The position numbers were made by a program, and so were the translations under genes. The notes beneath the pieces were generated by a model. That model searched no databases. It was not told where the DNA came from and saw nothing but the letters and a program-made list of their open reading frames with translations. 32,332 nucleotides of DNA from the NCBI GenBank assembly GCA_902476765.1, contig CABSEJ010000019.1:1-32332 (forward strand), in the 5' to 3' direction. This DNA is from an uncultured Blautia sp. Lineage in GTDB: Bacteria; Bacillota; Clostridia; Lachnospirales; Lachnospiraceae. Positions 15,764-24,720 of the stretch are shown one piece after another (position 1 is the first letter of the stretch; each line of letters begins with the position of its first letter).

Positions 15764-18082
15764 CTACTGCACTTCTGTTATAGTTCCGTTGATGTTTACT
15801 TTGGTATGCTCTCCTGCCAGAAGCTTTACCTGAGCCTGATTGTCTTCTGTCACAGAAATCTCAATCCAGGAGCCCAGATAATGGAGCCGGAAGGTAAGGC
15901 CCTTCCATTCTTTTGGCATATTGGGACGAATATGGAGTATTCCGTCTTCTTCCACAGACACACCTGCAAACCCAAACACCACAGTCTGCCATACGCCTCC
16001 TGTATTTGCAGCATGGATTCCTTCTCTTGTATTTTTCTGAAGATTCAGAAGGTCAATAAGAGCAGCCCTGCGCAGATAGCGGTAAGCCTTGGAGTCATCT
16101 CCCACTTTCAGGCCCATGACAGAATAAATACTGGGGCTTAGAGAGGAACCGTGAAGGGTTCTCTTCTCATAATAGCTGTAATTCAGCCGAATCATTTCCG
16201 GGTCAAATTCTTCTCCCAGAAGGTGAAGCAGCATCACCACATCCGCCTGTTTGATAATCTGGGTCTGGCTCTTATTCATATGATTCAAAGCCTCCGGCCG
16301 CACCGGCCAGTCGTTTTTGTCATATTTTTCAATAATTACATTTTCCAAATCAAAGTAGCCCTCAAACTGCTCCAGCAGGTCTGTTCCTTCTTTTCTGGGG
16401 AGATACATCTTAGCCTGAACATGCTCCCATTTTTTCATTTCCTCTTTTGTGAGCCCTGTCTTTTCTATAAGCTTTCTGTATTCCTGGGGATGTTCCTTTT
16501 CCATACTGTGAATCAGAGACATTACATATCTCAGATTCCATCTGGCCAGATAATTGGTGTACAAATTGTTATTCACCGGCTCGTGCCATTCGTCAGGACC
16601 TGTTACCTGCCGGATTTCGTATCTGTCTTTTTCTTCCACCCATTCACAGCGGCTGGCCCAGAACCGGGCTGTCTCTGTAAGGATTTCTGCCCCCATTTTA
16701 AAGAGGAAGTCTGTATCCCTGGTAATCTTTACATAGTTGTAAATTCCGTAGGCCACGGCAGCCGTTACATGGTGTTCATACACTGCTACATAGCAGCGGT
16801 AGCAGGTTCCGTCCGGCTCAATGGTCCAATCCGGACACTGCTCTGTACCGTCATCTGCAGATTCCCATGGATACTGGGCCCCCCGGAACCCATTTTTCTT
16901 TGCGTTATCTCTGGCTGCATCCAGCATCCGGTAACGGTAAGTCTCCAGATTCTTTGCTGTCTTGGGGAAAATATAGGCAAAGAAAGGCAGCATAAACAAC
17001 TCGGTATCCCAGAAAGCATGGCCTCCGTATTCCTCCCCGGAAAGAAGCTTTGCCCCTACGTTTACCCGGTTGTCGTGTTCATTTCCCGTACTCATAAGGT
17101 GGAAAATATTAAATCTTATGGCTCTGTCCAGCTGGAAATCTCCCTCAATCCGAATATCCGCTGCCTCCCACATGGTTTTATAAACCTGGCAGTGTGCCTC
17201 TAACTCTTTCTCAAATCCGGCTGCTTCAAAAGCATCAATCTCTTCCTTTACTTTGGAGTGAATGGCATAACGGGCACAGTCTCTCTCTGTGTACATAGAA
17301 GCATATTTCACTATCTCCACACACTGGCCTTCCTCTGCCCTAAAGTCTCCAAATTCTACCGCCTGTTCTCCAAAAGCATGGAACATTCTGTTTTTCAGCA
17401 CAGGCTCCTTATCCTTGTAAGCCTGGATGCGGCAGCCCGTTCCCACATGGAGATGGTTGTCCCTTGTGGCCACCTCCACATATACACCTTCCTCATCCAG
17501 CTTTTCATTGGCTGTCAGATAGGTGTGCTTTACTTTAAAACGGGGAGCATCATAAAAGTTTATGATGCTTCCGTCAATGATATTTTCCACTTCAATAATG
17601 CCGCTATAGTTCAACGGCGTTACAAATAATTGTATTCCCATGCGATGGGTATTTTCACGGCTCACAAAGCGAACGCCTTCTACCAGAGTTTCTCTGCCTT
17701 TTTTGTCTCGTAAATGCAGGTGCTTTATCAGAGCCGCTCTCTTCATGTCAAGAACTCTGGAATATTCCAGGATTTCACAATTCTCCACTCCAATCAGCTC
17801 TTTTTCCACATAAAGACGGATTCCCAGCCAGTTGGGAAGAGTGGCCAGCTCTCTCATAAAAGTCTCTGACTTATCAAATACACCATTGATGTACAGATAG
17901 GGAAGGGTAATTTTCGTACCCTCCTCATGGCTTCCCCGGATACCCAGGTATCCGTTTGACAAGGCAAACAAGCTTTCAAATTTTAAGTTTTCCTCCGGCT
18001 CATAGGCCTCCTCTAAAATCAGCCAGTCGTCTGTGCTGAGCTGGCTTCTTAATTTTTCTGAAAATCTATCTCGAATCATCAT
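15764..18082 (-). CDS. GH65 family disaccharide phosphorylase
   Basis: A cytoplasmic inverting phosphorylase of 772 residues that splits an alpha-glucoside with phosphate to give beta-glucose-1-phosphate. The N-terminal beta domain (SNGYLGIRG) is followed by the (alpha/alpha)6 barrel with FWDTE at 358-362, the general acid E498 in TGPDEWHEPVNNN, KQADVV, and the phosphate-binding HGSSLSPSIYSVMGL segment. There is no signal peptide. It may act on maltose, trehalose, kojibiose, nigerose or another alpha-glucoside; sequence alone does not settle this. It starts 27 bases after lacZ and shares the operon with beta-phosphoglucomutase. Confidence 0.93.
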   Translation of the reverse strand: MMIRDRFSEKLRSQLSTDDWLILEEAYEPEENLKFESLFALSNGYLGIRGSHEEGTKITLPYLYINGVFDKSETFMRELATLPNWLGIRLYVEKELIGVENCEILEYSRVLDMKRAALIKHLHLRDKKGRETLVEGVRFVSRENTHRMGIQLFVTPLNYSGIIEVENIIDGSIINFYDAPRFKVKHTYLTANEKLDEEGVYVEVATRDNHLHVGTGCRIQAYKDKEPVLKNRMFHAFGEQAVEFGDFRAEEGQCVEIVKYASMYTERDCARYAIHSKVKEEIDAFEAAGFEKELEAHCQVYKTMWEAADIRIEGDFQLDRAIRFNIFHLMSTGNEHDNRVNVGAKLLSGEEYGGHAFWDTELFMLPFFAYIFPKTAKNLETYRYRMLDAARDNAKKNGFRGAQYPWESADDGTEQCPDWTIEPDGTCYRCYVAVYEHHVTAAVAYGIYNYVKITRDTDFLFKMGAEILTETARFWASRCEWVEEKDRYEIRQVTGPDEWHEPVNNNLYTNYLARWNLRYVMSLIHSMEKEHPQEYRKLIEKTGLTKEEMKKWEHVQAKMYLPRKEGTDLLEQFEGYFDLENVIIEKYDKNDWPVRPEALNHMNKSQTQIIKQADVVMLLHLLGEEFDPEMIRLNYSYYEKRTLHGSSLSPSIYSVMGLKVGDDSKAYRYLRRAALIDLLNLQKNTREGIHAANTGGVWQTVVFGFAGVSVEEDGILHIRPNMPKEWKGLTFRLHYLGSWIEISVTEDNQAQVKLLAGEHTKVNINGTITEVQ

Positions 18083-18109
18083 TTTAAGCGGCTCCTTTTC
18101 AAAATTTTC

Positions 18110-21106
18110 TTAATCCAGGTATTTCTTTCTTGCTTTCTCAACTACGTCTTCTGTCTTTACAGCCTGGAAGGTAAACACCATAGCAAAATCCTGAAGCTTC
18201 ACCTTGTATTCCTCCAGCTGCTCCTCGCCGCAGCTGTTGCTTCCCAATCCGGAGTGGAGATAATCCAGGTGGATGATAACATCTTCTGCTTTCTGAATTT
18301 CAAAAGGATGTTTTGCCAGCTCCAGGCTCTCATCTGTAGCATTAGAAAGATTCAATCCCAAAGGCTGCTCCATGGTACAGAGCAAGGAGTCCTCTCCCTT
18401 ACCTATGGCAAACCATTTTACATTTTCCCGGTGTCCGTTTTCCTGTGGAAATACATACGGTGTGGCCATGTCATCCACGGTGCTGTGATAAATACCCATG
18501 AAGCTTGCGGACTTGCTGTCAGGATAGCTCTCTCCCGGCCCCAGTCCATACCATGCAGTATCCTGAAATTCTTTGTTTCCTCTCATGACAATTCCCAGCC
18601 TTGGCACAAAGCAGGGCTCTGCTTTACCCATCTGCAGAGTCTTGGCTTTTAAAGCAACCTTCAGCTGTCCGCAGGAATATACAGTATATTCATATACACA
18701 GTGAAAGCCCCAGGATTGGTTCAGGCAGCCGAAGTATTTTCCGATTGTCACTACAACCTTTCCTTCCTCTTCCCTGTATTCAAAAAATTCCGTCTGCTCG
18801 CTGGATTTCTGAATAAAATATTTATTCATCCAGTCATTCTTTTTGTACATATCATTATCAATGGTAGCTCTGTAAACCGTCATTTCCGGCCCTGCCGTAA
18901 GACAGGATTTTCCCTGGGCTTCCATGGACAGAAGCCTTCCGAATACCTGATGGAATTTCACAGAAATTTCCTTGTTTTCCACGGTCAGGATTCCTTCTGT
19001 CTCTGTCACAGTCAGCTTTTCTCCTGTTTCTCTCTCCTCTGCCCATACCTTGCAAACGTCCACAGGGAATTGGACAGAAGAAATCACATGGCCTTTTGTG
19101 GCAAAATTAGTATCCTCCTTTAAGCAGGCTGTCACCTTCAGGTAATAATCTGTATTTGCCTTTGGCTCAAATGGACGGAAGGGAATTTCTGCCTTCTCTT
19201 CTCCATGGGCCCTGGCAGATAAATGTTCCAGTATTCCCTCCTGGATAACCTCTCCTTCTTCCTCCAAATACCATTTCAGTACAATGGTCTCTAAAGACAG
19301 GAAATCATAGTAATTTTTCAGGCGGATAGCTCTGGGGCTTCCCTCATCCTTGGTAATCTCCACGGGAGCAATAATCTGCTTATACTCCAGAAGAGCCGGG
19401 GAGGGAGTTCTGTCCGGCATCAAAACACCGTCAATACAGAAGTTCTCGTTTGTAGGAAAATCTCCGTAATTCCCTCCGTATCGGTAATAGGTATGGCCAT
19501 CTTCCTCTGTATAAATACCATGGTCGTACCATTCCCAGATAAAGCCGCCCTGAAGTCTCTTGTATTTCCGGAACATATCCTGGTAAGCCTTCAAGCCTCC
19601 CGGTCCGTTCCCCATGGCATGGCCATACTCACATATGATATGGGGCTTATTCCCCTTCATCTCTGTCTCGGCAATTTCCTTCATGCCTTTCAGTCTGGTG
19701 TACATAGTGGAATATACATCTGTAACCTCTGCCTCAAAATCGCCTTCATAGTGAATAAGTCTGGTATTGTCCAGAGCCCGGATTTCCTGAGCTGCGCTTC
19801 TGAAATTACATCCAAAACTGGATTCATTTCCCATGGACCACATAATGATACAGGGGTGATTCCTGTCTCTTTTTACCATCCGCAGGCTTCTTTCCACATA
19901 GGCAGTTCTCCAGGACGGGTCGTCTGAAATCCATTTATAGTTTTCTGTCCATTCAAAACCATGACATTCTAAATCTGCTTCATCAATTACGTACAGGCCA
20001 TATTCATCACACAAATCATAGAAATACTCATTGGCCGGATAATGGGAGCAGCGCACACCGTTTATGTTATGCTGCTTCATCAGCAGAATATCTTCCTTCA
20101 TCTTTTTGTAGGAAACTGCTCTGCCCTCCATAGGGTCATAATCGTGGTGATTGGCTCCGTTTAGCAGAATAATCTGGTTATTCACATAGAAATTATTATT
20201 TTTCAGCTCAATCCTGCGAAAGCCCACTCTCACCTGAATCTCATGTCCCTCCACAGATACTGTCAGCACATAAAGCTCCGGTGTTTCAGCTGTCCAGGCT
20301 TTCACGTCCTTTACCAGTCCCTCTATATGGGCATTTCCGTCTGCAGCCTGAAACACTCCGGAAAGAATTTGTTCTCCTTTATATTCCAGTCTCCAGCTTC
20401 CCTGTCCCTGACTGTCTTTTAAAGTAATATCTGCTGTCAGCAATCCGTCTTTGTAAGTGTCATCTAAGCTTCCGTTTACCCTGCAGTCTAATATTCCCTT
20501 CTTAGGCTCCCGGATAAGCTCTACATCTCTGTAAATACCGGAAAACCACCACATATCCTGGTCTTCCAGATAAGTGCCATCCGACCATTTATATACTCTC
20601 ACCACAATATGGTTTTCGCCTTCTGTCACCAAATCTGTAATATCGAATTCACTGCAAATCCGGCTTACTTTGCTGAAACCCGCATGGACTCCGTTTACCC
20701 ATACATCAAAAGCGCTGTCCACGCCGTGGAATTTCAAAATGGTATCCTCAGACAGCCATTCTCTATCCAGATTTACATTTTTCTTATAGATTCCCGTAGG
20801 ATTTTCTGACGGAACAAAGGGAGGATTGACAGGGAACAGATACAGTACGTCTGTATAATGCATTTTGTCATATCCTCTGCGCTGCCAAACAGAAGGAACA
20901 TCTATGGTGTCCCAGTCCTCTCCTACTCCTGCATCCGCAAATCCTGCCGGAGATAATTCAGGGGCTTCCAGATATTTAAATTTCCAATCTCCGTTCAGGC
21001 TGATTCTGCTGGCAGAATCCTTATAAAAAGCCACCCTGGCTTCTCTTCTGTTAATGCCGGAAAGAGTCTGGTCTTCCCATCTTTTTTTTATTCTCCTTGT
21101 TGTCAT
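18110..21106 (-). CDS. lacZ: GH2 family beta-galactosidase (LacZ type)
   Basis: A 998-residue intracellular glycosidase with the five-domain LacZ layout. The acid/base is E428 in WSMGNESSFG and the nucleophile is E494 in HIICEYGHAMGN. The N-terminal jelly roll has FHGVDSAFDVWVNG, and the C-terminal domain contains the usual GLGPGESYPD segment. I chose the ATG at 21106 because AGGAG lies 7 bases upstream; the ATG at 21112 is too close to the site. There is no signal peptide, so it works on imported sugar. It follows the permease genes by 108 bases, a gap with an inverted repeat. Confidence 0.95.
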   Translation of the reverse strand: MTTRRIKKRWEDQTLSGINRREARVAFYKDSASRISLNGDWKFKYLEAPELSPAGFADAGVGEDWDTIDVPSVWQRRGYDKMHYTDVLYLFPVNPPFVPSENPTGIYKKNVNLDREWLSEDTILKFHGVDSAFDVWVNGVHAGFSKVSRICSEFDITDLVTEGENHIVVRVYKWSDGTYLEDQDMWWFSGIYRDVELIREPKKGILDCRVNGSLDDTYKDGLLTADITLKDSQGQGSWRLEYKGEQILSGVFQAADGNAHIEGLVKDVKAWTAETPELYVLTVSVEGHEIQVRVGFRRIELKNNNFYVNNQIILLNGANHHDYDPMEGRAVSYKKMKEDILLMKQHNINGVRCSHYPANEYFYDLCDEYGLYVIDEADLECHGFEWTENYKWISDDPSWRTAYVERSLRMVKRDRNHPCIIMWSMGNESSFGCNFRSAAQEIRALDNTRLIHYEGDFEAEVTDVYSTMYTRLKGMKEIAETEMKGNKPHIICEYGHAMGNGPGGLKAYQDMFRKYKRLQGGFIWEWYDHGIYTEEDGHTYYRYGGNYGDFPTNENFCIDGVLMPDRTPSPALLEYKQIIAPVEITKDEGSPRAIRLKNYYDFLSLETIVLKWYLEEEGEVIQEGILEHLSARAHGEEKAEIPFRPFEPKANTDYYLKVTACLKEDTNFATKGHVISSVQFPVDVCKVWAEERETGEKLTVTETEGILTVENKEISVKFHQVFGRLLSMEAQGKSCLTAGPEMTVYRATIDNDMYKKNDWMNKYFIQKSSEQTEFFEYREEEGKVVVTIGKYFGCLNQSWGFHCVYEYTVYSCGQLKVALKAKTLQMGKAEPCFVPRLGIVMRGNKEFQDTAWYGLGPGESYPDSKSASFMGIYHSTVDDMATPYVFPQENGHRENVKWFAIGKGEDSLLCTMEQPLGLNLSNATDESLELAKHPFEIQKAEDVIIHLDYLHSGLGSNSCGEEQLEEYKVKLQDFAMVFTFQAVKTEDVVEKARKKYLD

Positions 21107-21140
21107 ATCCATTCTCCTTCTTTACCCATTGGATGAAATA

Positions 21141-21190
21141 CAGCCAGACAGAATACAGACTGCCTTTGCATCTGAAATACTATCTGGCTG
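21141..21190 (-). repeat. Inverted repeat between permease gene and lacZ
   Basis: Arms CAGCCAGA (21141-21148) and TCTGGCTG (21183-21190) pair over 8 bp with a 34-base loop that holds a smaller CAGA/TCTG stem. No T-tract follows, so it is more likely an RNA-stability or processing element than a terminator. This is tentative. Confidence 0.4.
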
Positions 21191-21214
21191 CTTATTCCAA
21201 CCTCTTATTTCCTG

Positions 21215-22036
21215 TTATTTAATAGAACCGCTAGTTCCTTCTATTATGTATTTCTGTGCGATAATGAAAATAATGATTGGCGGTATAATCATAATTACCG
21301 TGATACACAGCATAGGAATAATCTGCGTATCGTGAACGCCCTTAAAGGAGGCCAGGCCCAGAGCAAGGGTATACTTGCTTCTGTCCTGAAGGAAAATCAA
21401 CGGACCCAGGTAATCGTTCCATACGGTCAGCATATTCAGAACCCCTACCAGAATCAACGAGGGTTTCAGAATCGGCATAAAGATTTTCCAGTAAATTTGG
21501 AAGGCGTTAGCTCCGTCAATGCGGGCCGCTTCCTCAAAGTCCTTGGGCACACCCATCAGGAACTGCCGCATCAGGAATATATAGTAGGCAGAACCGAACC
21601 AAGCCGGCACAATCAGCGGCTTCAGGGTGTTAATCCAGCCAAACAGATTAAATTCCATGTACTGGGGAATCATCGTTACGTCCCAGGGAATCATCATAGT
21701 AGCCAGAAGAATCATAAACAAAACATTTTTGCCTTTAAAATTGTATCTGGCAAATCCATAAGCTACCAGAGAACAGGAAAGAATCTGTCCTGCAGTTGTC
21801 ATAACCGTAACAATAACGGAATTCATCAGATAAGTTCCGAAAGGCTGAGACTCCCATGCATTCTTAAAGTTTTCCCAGTTCCATTCTGAAGGGAACAGCT
21901 TGGGAGGGTAGGCAATAGCCTCTGCCTCTGTCTTAAAGGCTGACAGGAACATATAAATAAAAGGTGCAAGGAAGTAAATAGCAACCGCTGTCAGCAGAAT
22001 GTAAATCACTGCTTTTGATTTTCTGGACAATTTCAT
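21215..22036 (-). CDS. CUT1 sugar ABC permease (MalG type)
   Basis: A 273-residue inner component with six membrane helices. The EAA loop that contacts the ATPase reads EEAARIDGANAFQIYWKI. It starts inside the last codons of the partner permease gene (4-base overlap), and AGGAGG lies before the ATG. With the lipoprotein and other permease it forms an importer for oligosaccharides. The ATPase is missing from the window; such systems usually share an MsmX-like ATPase. Confidence 0.94.
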   Translation of the reverse strand: MKLSRKSKAVIYILLTAVAIYFLAPFIYMFLSAFKTEAEAIAYPPKLFPSEWNWENFKNAWESQPFGTYLMNSVIVTVMTTAGQILSCSLVAYGFARYNFKGKNVLFMILLATMMIPWDVTMIPQYMEFNLFGWINTLKPLIVPAWFGSAYYIFLMRQFLMGVPKDFEEAARIDGANAFQIYWKIFMPILKPSLILVGVLNMLTVWNDYLGPLIFLQDRSKYTLALGLASFKGVHDTQIIPMLCITVIMIIPPIIIFIIAQKYIIEGTSGSIK

Positions 22037-22968
22037 TTGGTTTTACCTCCTTTTCTTTTTTTCTTCTTAGCTCCGCTGTTTTTGGCTTCTGTCTCATAGA
22101 ACACCCAGGCAGAGGAAGATTTAAATACCAGTGCTGTCAGCAAAAGAATGATTACAAACATTACCCAGGCATTGGCGCTGGCATATCCCATTTTATGGTG
22201 CTTAAAGGCGTTATTGTAAGTATACAGCCCGTAGAAATAGGTGGATTTCAGCGGGCCGCCGCCTGTCAGCAGCATAACCAGAGTTACCTGCTGGAAAGAG
22301 TTAATAATGGAAGTAATCAGGTTAAACAGCAATGTAGGTGTAATCATAGGCAATGTAATGCTGAAAAACTGTCTGGCCGGGCTTGCTCCGTCCAAAGAAG
22401 CAGCTTCATACACGTCCACCGGAATGTTTTTAATATCCGTATAGAAAATCAGCATCATCGTACCAACACCGAAAGCGCTGGCAATAATAACGGCCATCAG
22501 CGCCCAGGAGGGGTCTACCAGCCATTTTGGCCCTTCGATTCCTAAAAGGGACAGCAGATAATTTAAAATGCCGTAGTCGCTGTTTAAAATCCATCCCCAG
22601 ATAATCGATACCGCTACACCGGAGATAACTGCCGGAATGTAGAAGATAGTACGGTAAATCTTAACGCCTTTTACGGGCTGCGTAATCAGCATAGCCAGGA
22701 ACAGCGCCAGAATCAGGTTTAAGGGTACGAAGATTGCAGCGTATTTCAAGCTGATAACCAATGATTTCCAGAACTGGTCATCTTCTGTAAACATCTCAAT
22801 GTAGTTTCCCAAACCGATAAATGTGTGGCTTGAGGTCAGCGGCCAGTCAAAAAAGCTCATAATGAGTGAGAAAATAAGCGGGCCTATTGTAAATACCAAA
22901 AATCCGATAATCCACGGAAGTATAAAGATATAGGGAGTCGCTGTTTTGAGAAATTTCTTACGATTCAT
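22033..22968 (-). CDS. CUT1 sugar ABC permease (MalF/LacF type)
   Basis: A 311-residue membrane protein with six helices and the EAA loop YEAASLDGASPARQFFSI. The N-terminus opens with a positive stretch before the first helix and the C-terminus ends in a Lys-rich tail. It lies 36 bases after the binding protein gene and overlaps the second permease by 4 bases, which points to coupled translation and paired assembly. Confidence 0.94.
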   Translation of the reverse strand: MNRKKFLKTATPYIFILPWIIGFLVFTIGPLIFSLIMSFFDWPLTSSHTFIGLGNYIEMFTEDDQFWKSLVISLKYAAIFVPLNLILALFLAMLITQPVKGVKIYRTIFYIPAVISGVAVSIIWGWILNSDYGILNYLLSLLGIEGPKWLVDPSWALMAVIIASAFGVGTMMLIFYTDIKNIPVDVYEAASLDGASPARQFFSITLPMITPTLLFNLITSIINSFQQVTLVMLLTGGGPLKSTYFYGLYTYNNAFKHHKMGYASANAWVMFVIILLLTALVFKSSSAWVFYETEAKNSGAKKKKRKGGKTK

Positions 22969-23004
22969 ATAATCCTCTCCTACTAATACGTTTCCTTGGG
23001 CAGC

Positions 23005-24237
23005 TTACTGCACAGAGCTTTCCAGCACCTCTTTTACATCCAGCAATGTACTTGGGTTAAAGGCTTCTTCAAAGGCTAAAGAAAGGTCCTCAGAAACCTC
23101 TGACCAGCTTTCCATGATAAAGCTTGCAGGTGTATATCCGTCACTCTGCTCCAGCATTTCATAAAATGGAGCATATTCTGCCTGTTCCATAATCTTCTCA
23201 GATTCTACAACGCTGTTCAGCACCGGAAGTTCCAGACCGATACGTTCTTTGTTACATTCCTCGTTTGTCCAGAATTTGATAAACTCCCAGGCAGCCTCTT
23301 TGTTTTCGCTGTCTTTAGACATGGACACACCGGAGGAGCTTAAAATGCTTACGGAAGGCTGGCTGCCGAAAGAAGGAATCTTTGTTACGCCGTAATTCAT
23401 ACCATCCTCATTTAAAGTGTTGATTGACCAGGAGCCATACACATACATAGCCACCTGTCCCGCACGAAATTCGTCAGTACCATTCTTTTCTGTTGCAATA
23501 GCATAGCCGTCCTTTTCCATATCCTGGAACATCTGGAATACTTCCTCAGATTCTGCAGAGTTAATGTATCCGTCCATATTTCCTTCTTCATCGCAGTAAG
23601 CAGTTCCGTTGCTCCACAGATACATTTCAAAGTCGTAAGGGTCTGGTTTCATAGAAAAAGCGAAGCCCTTTGCATCCGTTTTTTCAGAAATGGTTTTAGC
23701 TGCTGTCTGTAAGTCATCCCAAGTCCAGTCTCCTGTAGGCTCTTCTATACCGGCCTCTGTAAAAAGGTCTTTGTTATAGAACAGCGCATGGGTGGTAAAT
23801 CCTACCGGAACACCGTAAATCTGTCCGTCAATGGAATTGTAGTTCCACAGAGTATCATAGAAATTTGTCTTGTACTCTTCTCCCTCGTTCTCTATGTACT
23901 CATCCAGAGGCTCCAGCCCTTCATAATAAGCAGGATAGTTCCACATATACATAACATCCGGTGTGTCCCCTGAGCCCATACCAGCGCTGATTTTTGTATC
24001 AAAATCACTTCCATAGGCTTCCAGTGTTACCTCGATGTCATCGTGAGACTCGTTAAATTTGTCAACAATGGCCTGCTGGCGGTCTACATCCTCTGCCACG
24101 TCCCAGGATGCAAAACGGATTTTTGTTTTACCGCCCTCTGAGGTGCCGCCTTCGCTGTCTCCACCTCCGCCGCAGCCGCTTAATACTGTCATTGCAGATA
24201 ACATCAATACACAACCTAATGCTACTTTTCTCTTCAT
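23005..24237 (-). CDS. Sugar ABC transporter substrate-binding lipoprotein
   Basis: An extracellular binding protein of family 1 (PF01547/PF13416 type), 410 residues. The N-terminus is a lipoprotein signal with lipobox LSGC, so C22 becomes the lipid-bound residue, followed by a Gly/Ser/Glu linker. The body shows KIRFASWDVAEDVDRQQAIVDKF-type family features, cited here only in part, and later WEFIKFWTNEE. It is the first gene of the sugar operon, with AGGAGG 9 bases before the ATG. The ligand is probably a beta-galactoside or alpha-glucoside, inferred from the downstream enzymes. Confidence 0.95.
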   Translation of the reverse strand: MKRKVALGCVLMLSAMTVLSGCGGGGDSEGGTSEGGKTKIRFASWDVAEDVDRQQAIVDKFNESHDDIEVTLEAYGSDFDTKISAGMGSGDTPDVMYMWNYPAYYEGLEPLDEYIENEGEEYKTNFYDTLWNYNSIDGQIYGVPVGFTTHALFYNKDLFTEAGIEEPTGDWTWDDLQTAAKTISEKTDAKGFAFSMKPDPYDFEMYLWSNGTAYCDEEGNMDGYINSAESEEVFQMFQDMEKDGYAIATEKNGTDEFRAGQVAMYVYGSWSINTLNEDGMNYGVTKIPSFGSQPSVSILSSSGVSMSKDSENKEAAWEFIKFWTNEECNKERIGLELPVLNSVVESEKIMEQAEYAPFYEMLEQSDGYTPASFIMESWSEVSEDLSLAFEEAFNPSTLLDVKEVLESSVQ

Positions 24238-24260
24238 AATATTTTTCCTCCTAAATATTT

Positions 24261-24274
24261 TAGTAAAATTACTA
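24261..24274. promoter_or_regulatory. Candidate operator in the sugar operon leader
   Basis: TAGTAAAATTACTA has 6-base arms (TAGTAA/TTACTA) around AA. A related half pattern TTACTTACTAAA follows at 24282-24293. Both lie between the promoter and the ribosome site of the binding-protein gene, where a LacI-type repressor could block transcription. The link to the LacI-family gene is inference. Confidence 0.4.
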
Positions 24275-24365
24275 TATCATTTTACTTACTAAATATCAAT
24301 ACTTTCATTTCTATTATTGTAACTTTCTATGTTTTTCACATTTTATAAATCATATTTTTGTACAA

Positions 24366-24394
24366 AATATATAATATTTTTGGATTTTCGACAA
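24366..24394 (-). promoter_or_regulatory. Putative promoter of the sugar operon
   Basis: The minus strand reads TTGTCG, 17 bases, TATATT, giving a leader of about 120 bases. The region is AT-rich, so the -10 box could be chosen by chance. Confidence 0.4.
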
Positions 24395-24575
24395 AAAACT
24401 CACTACTTCCATTTGTATCATTCTTCTTTTCACATTATGTGCAGTCTATTATTTCACTTTTTTCATGCAGATAAACATCATTATTTTTACTAAATTTAAT
24501 ATCATTGTATTTACTTTCATACATAAAATTCCCCCGTATTGACAAATACCTCCGTCTATCAGAAAAACAGGACAT

Positions 24576-24625
24576 AAAAATACCCTGGAATGCAAAAGCA
24601 GATTTACTTTTGTCACTCCAGGGTA
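24576..24625 (-). terminator. Terminator of the zinc dehydrogenase gene
   Basis: Perfect 9-bp arms (24581-24589 and 24617-24625) and an inner 6-bp CAAAAG/CTTTTG stem are followed on the minus strand by TTTTT. It lies about 95 bases after the dehydrogenase stop codon. Confidence 0.8.
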
Positions 24626-24720
24626 GACTGTGCATACACAACCAATTGAATTGTTTTTATGTAATTTCTTTATCTCCGCTGAACCAGCGATATTATATTT
24701 TATGTATTCTGAATTATTTG

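Larger units (their letters stand above)
24238..24720. other. 483-base AT-rich control region between sugar operon and dehydrogenase
   Basis: This long gap holds no credible gene. It contains a terminator for the dehydrogenase gene (24576-24625), a small CGCTG/CAGCG inverted repeat (24677-24689), a promoter for the sugar operon near 24366-24394, and palindromic AT-rich sites just before the binding-protein gene (about 24261-24290). Short reading frames inside it have poor codon context and no good ribosome sites. Confidence 0.6.
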
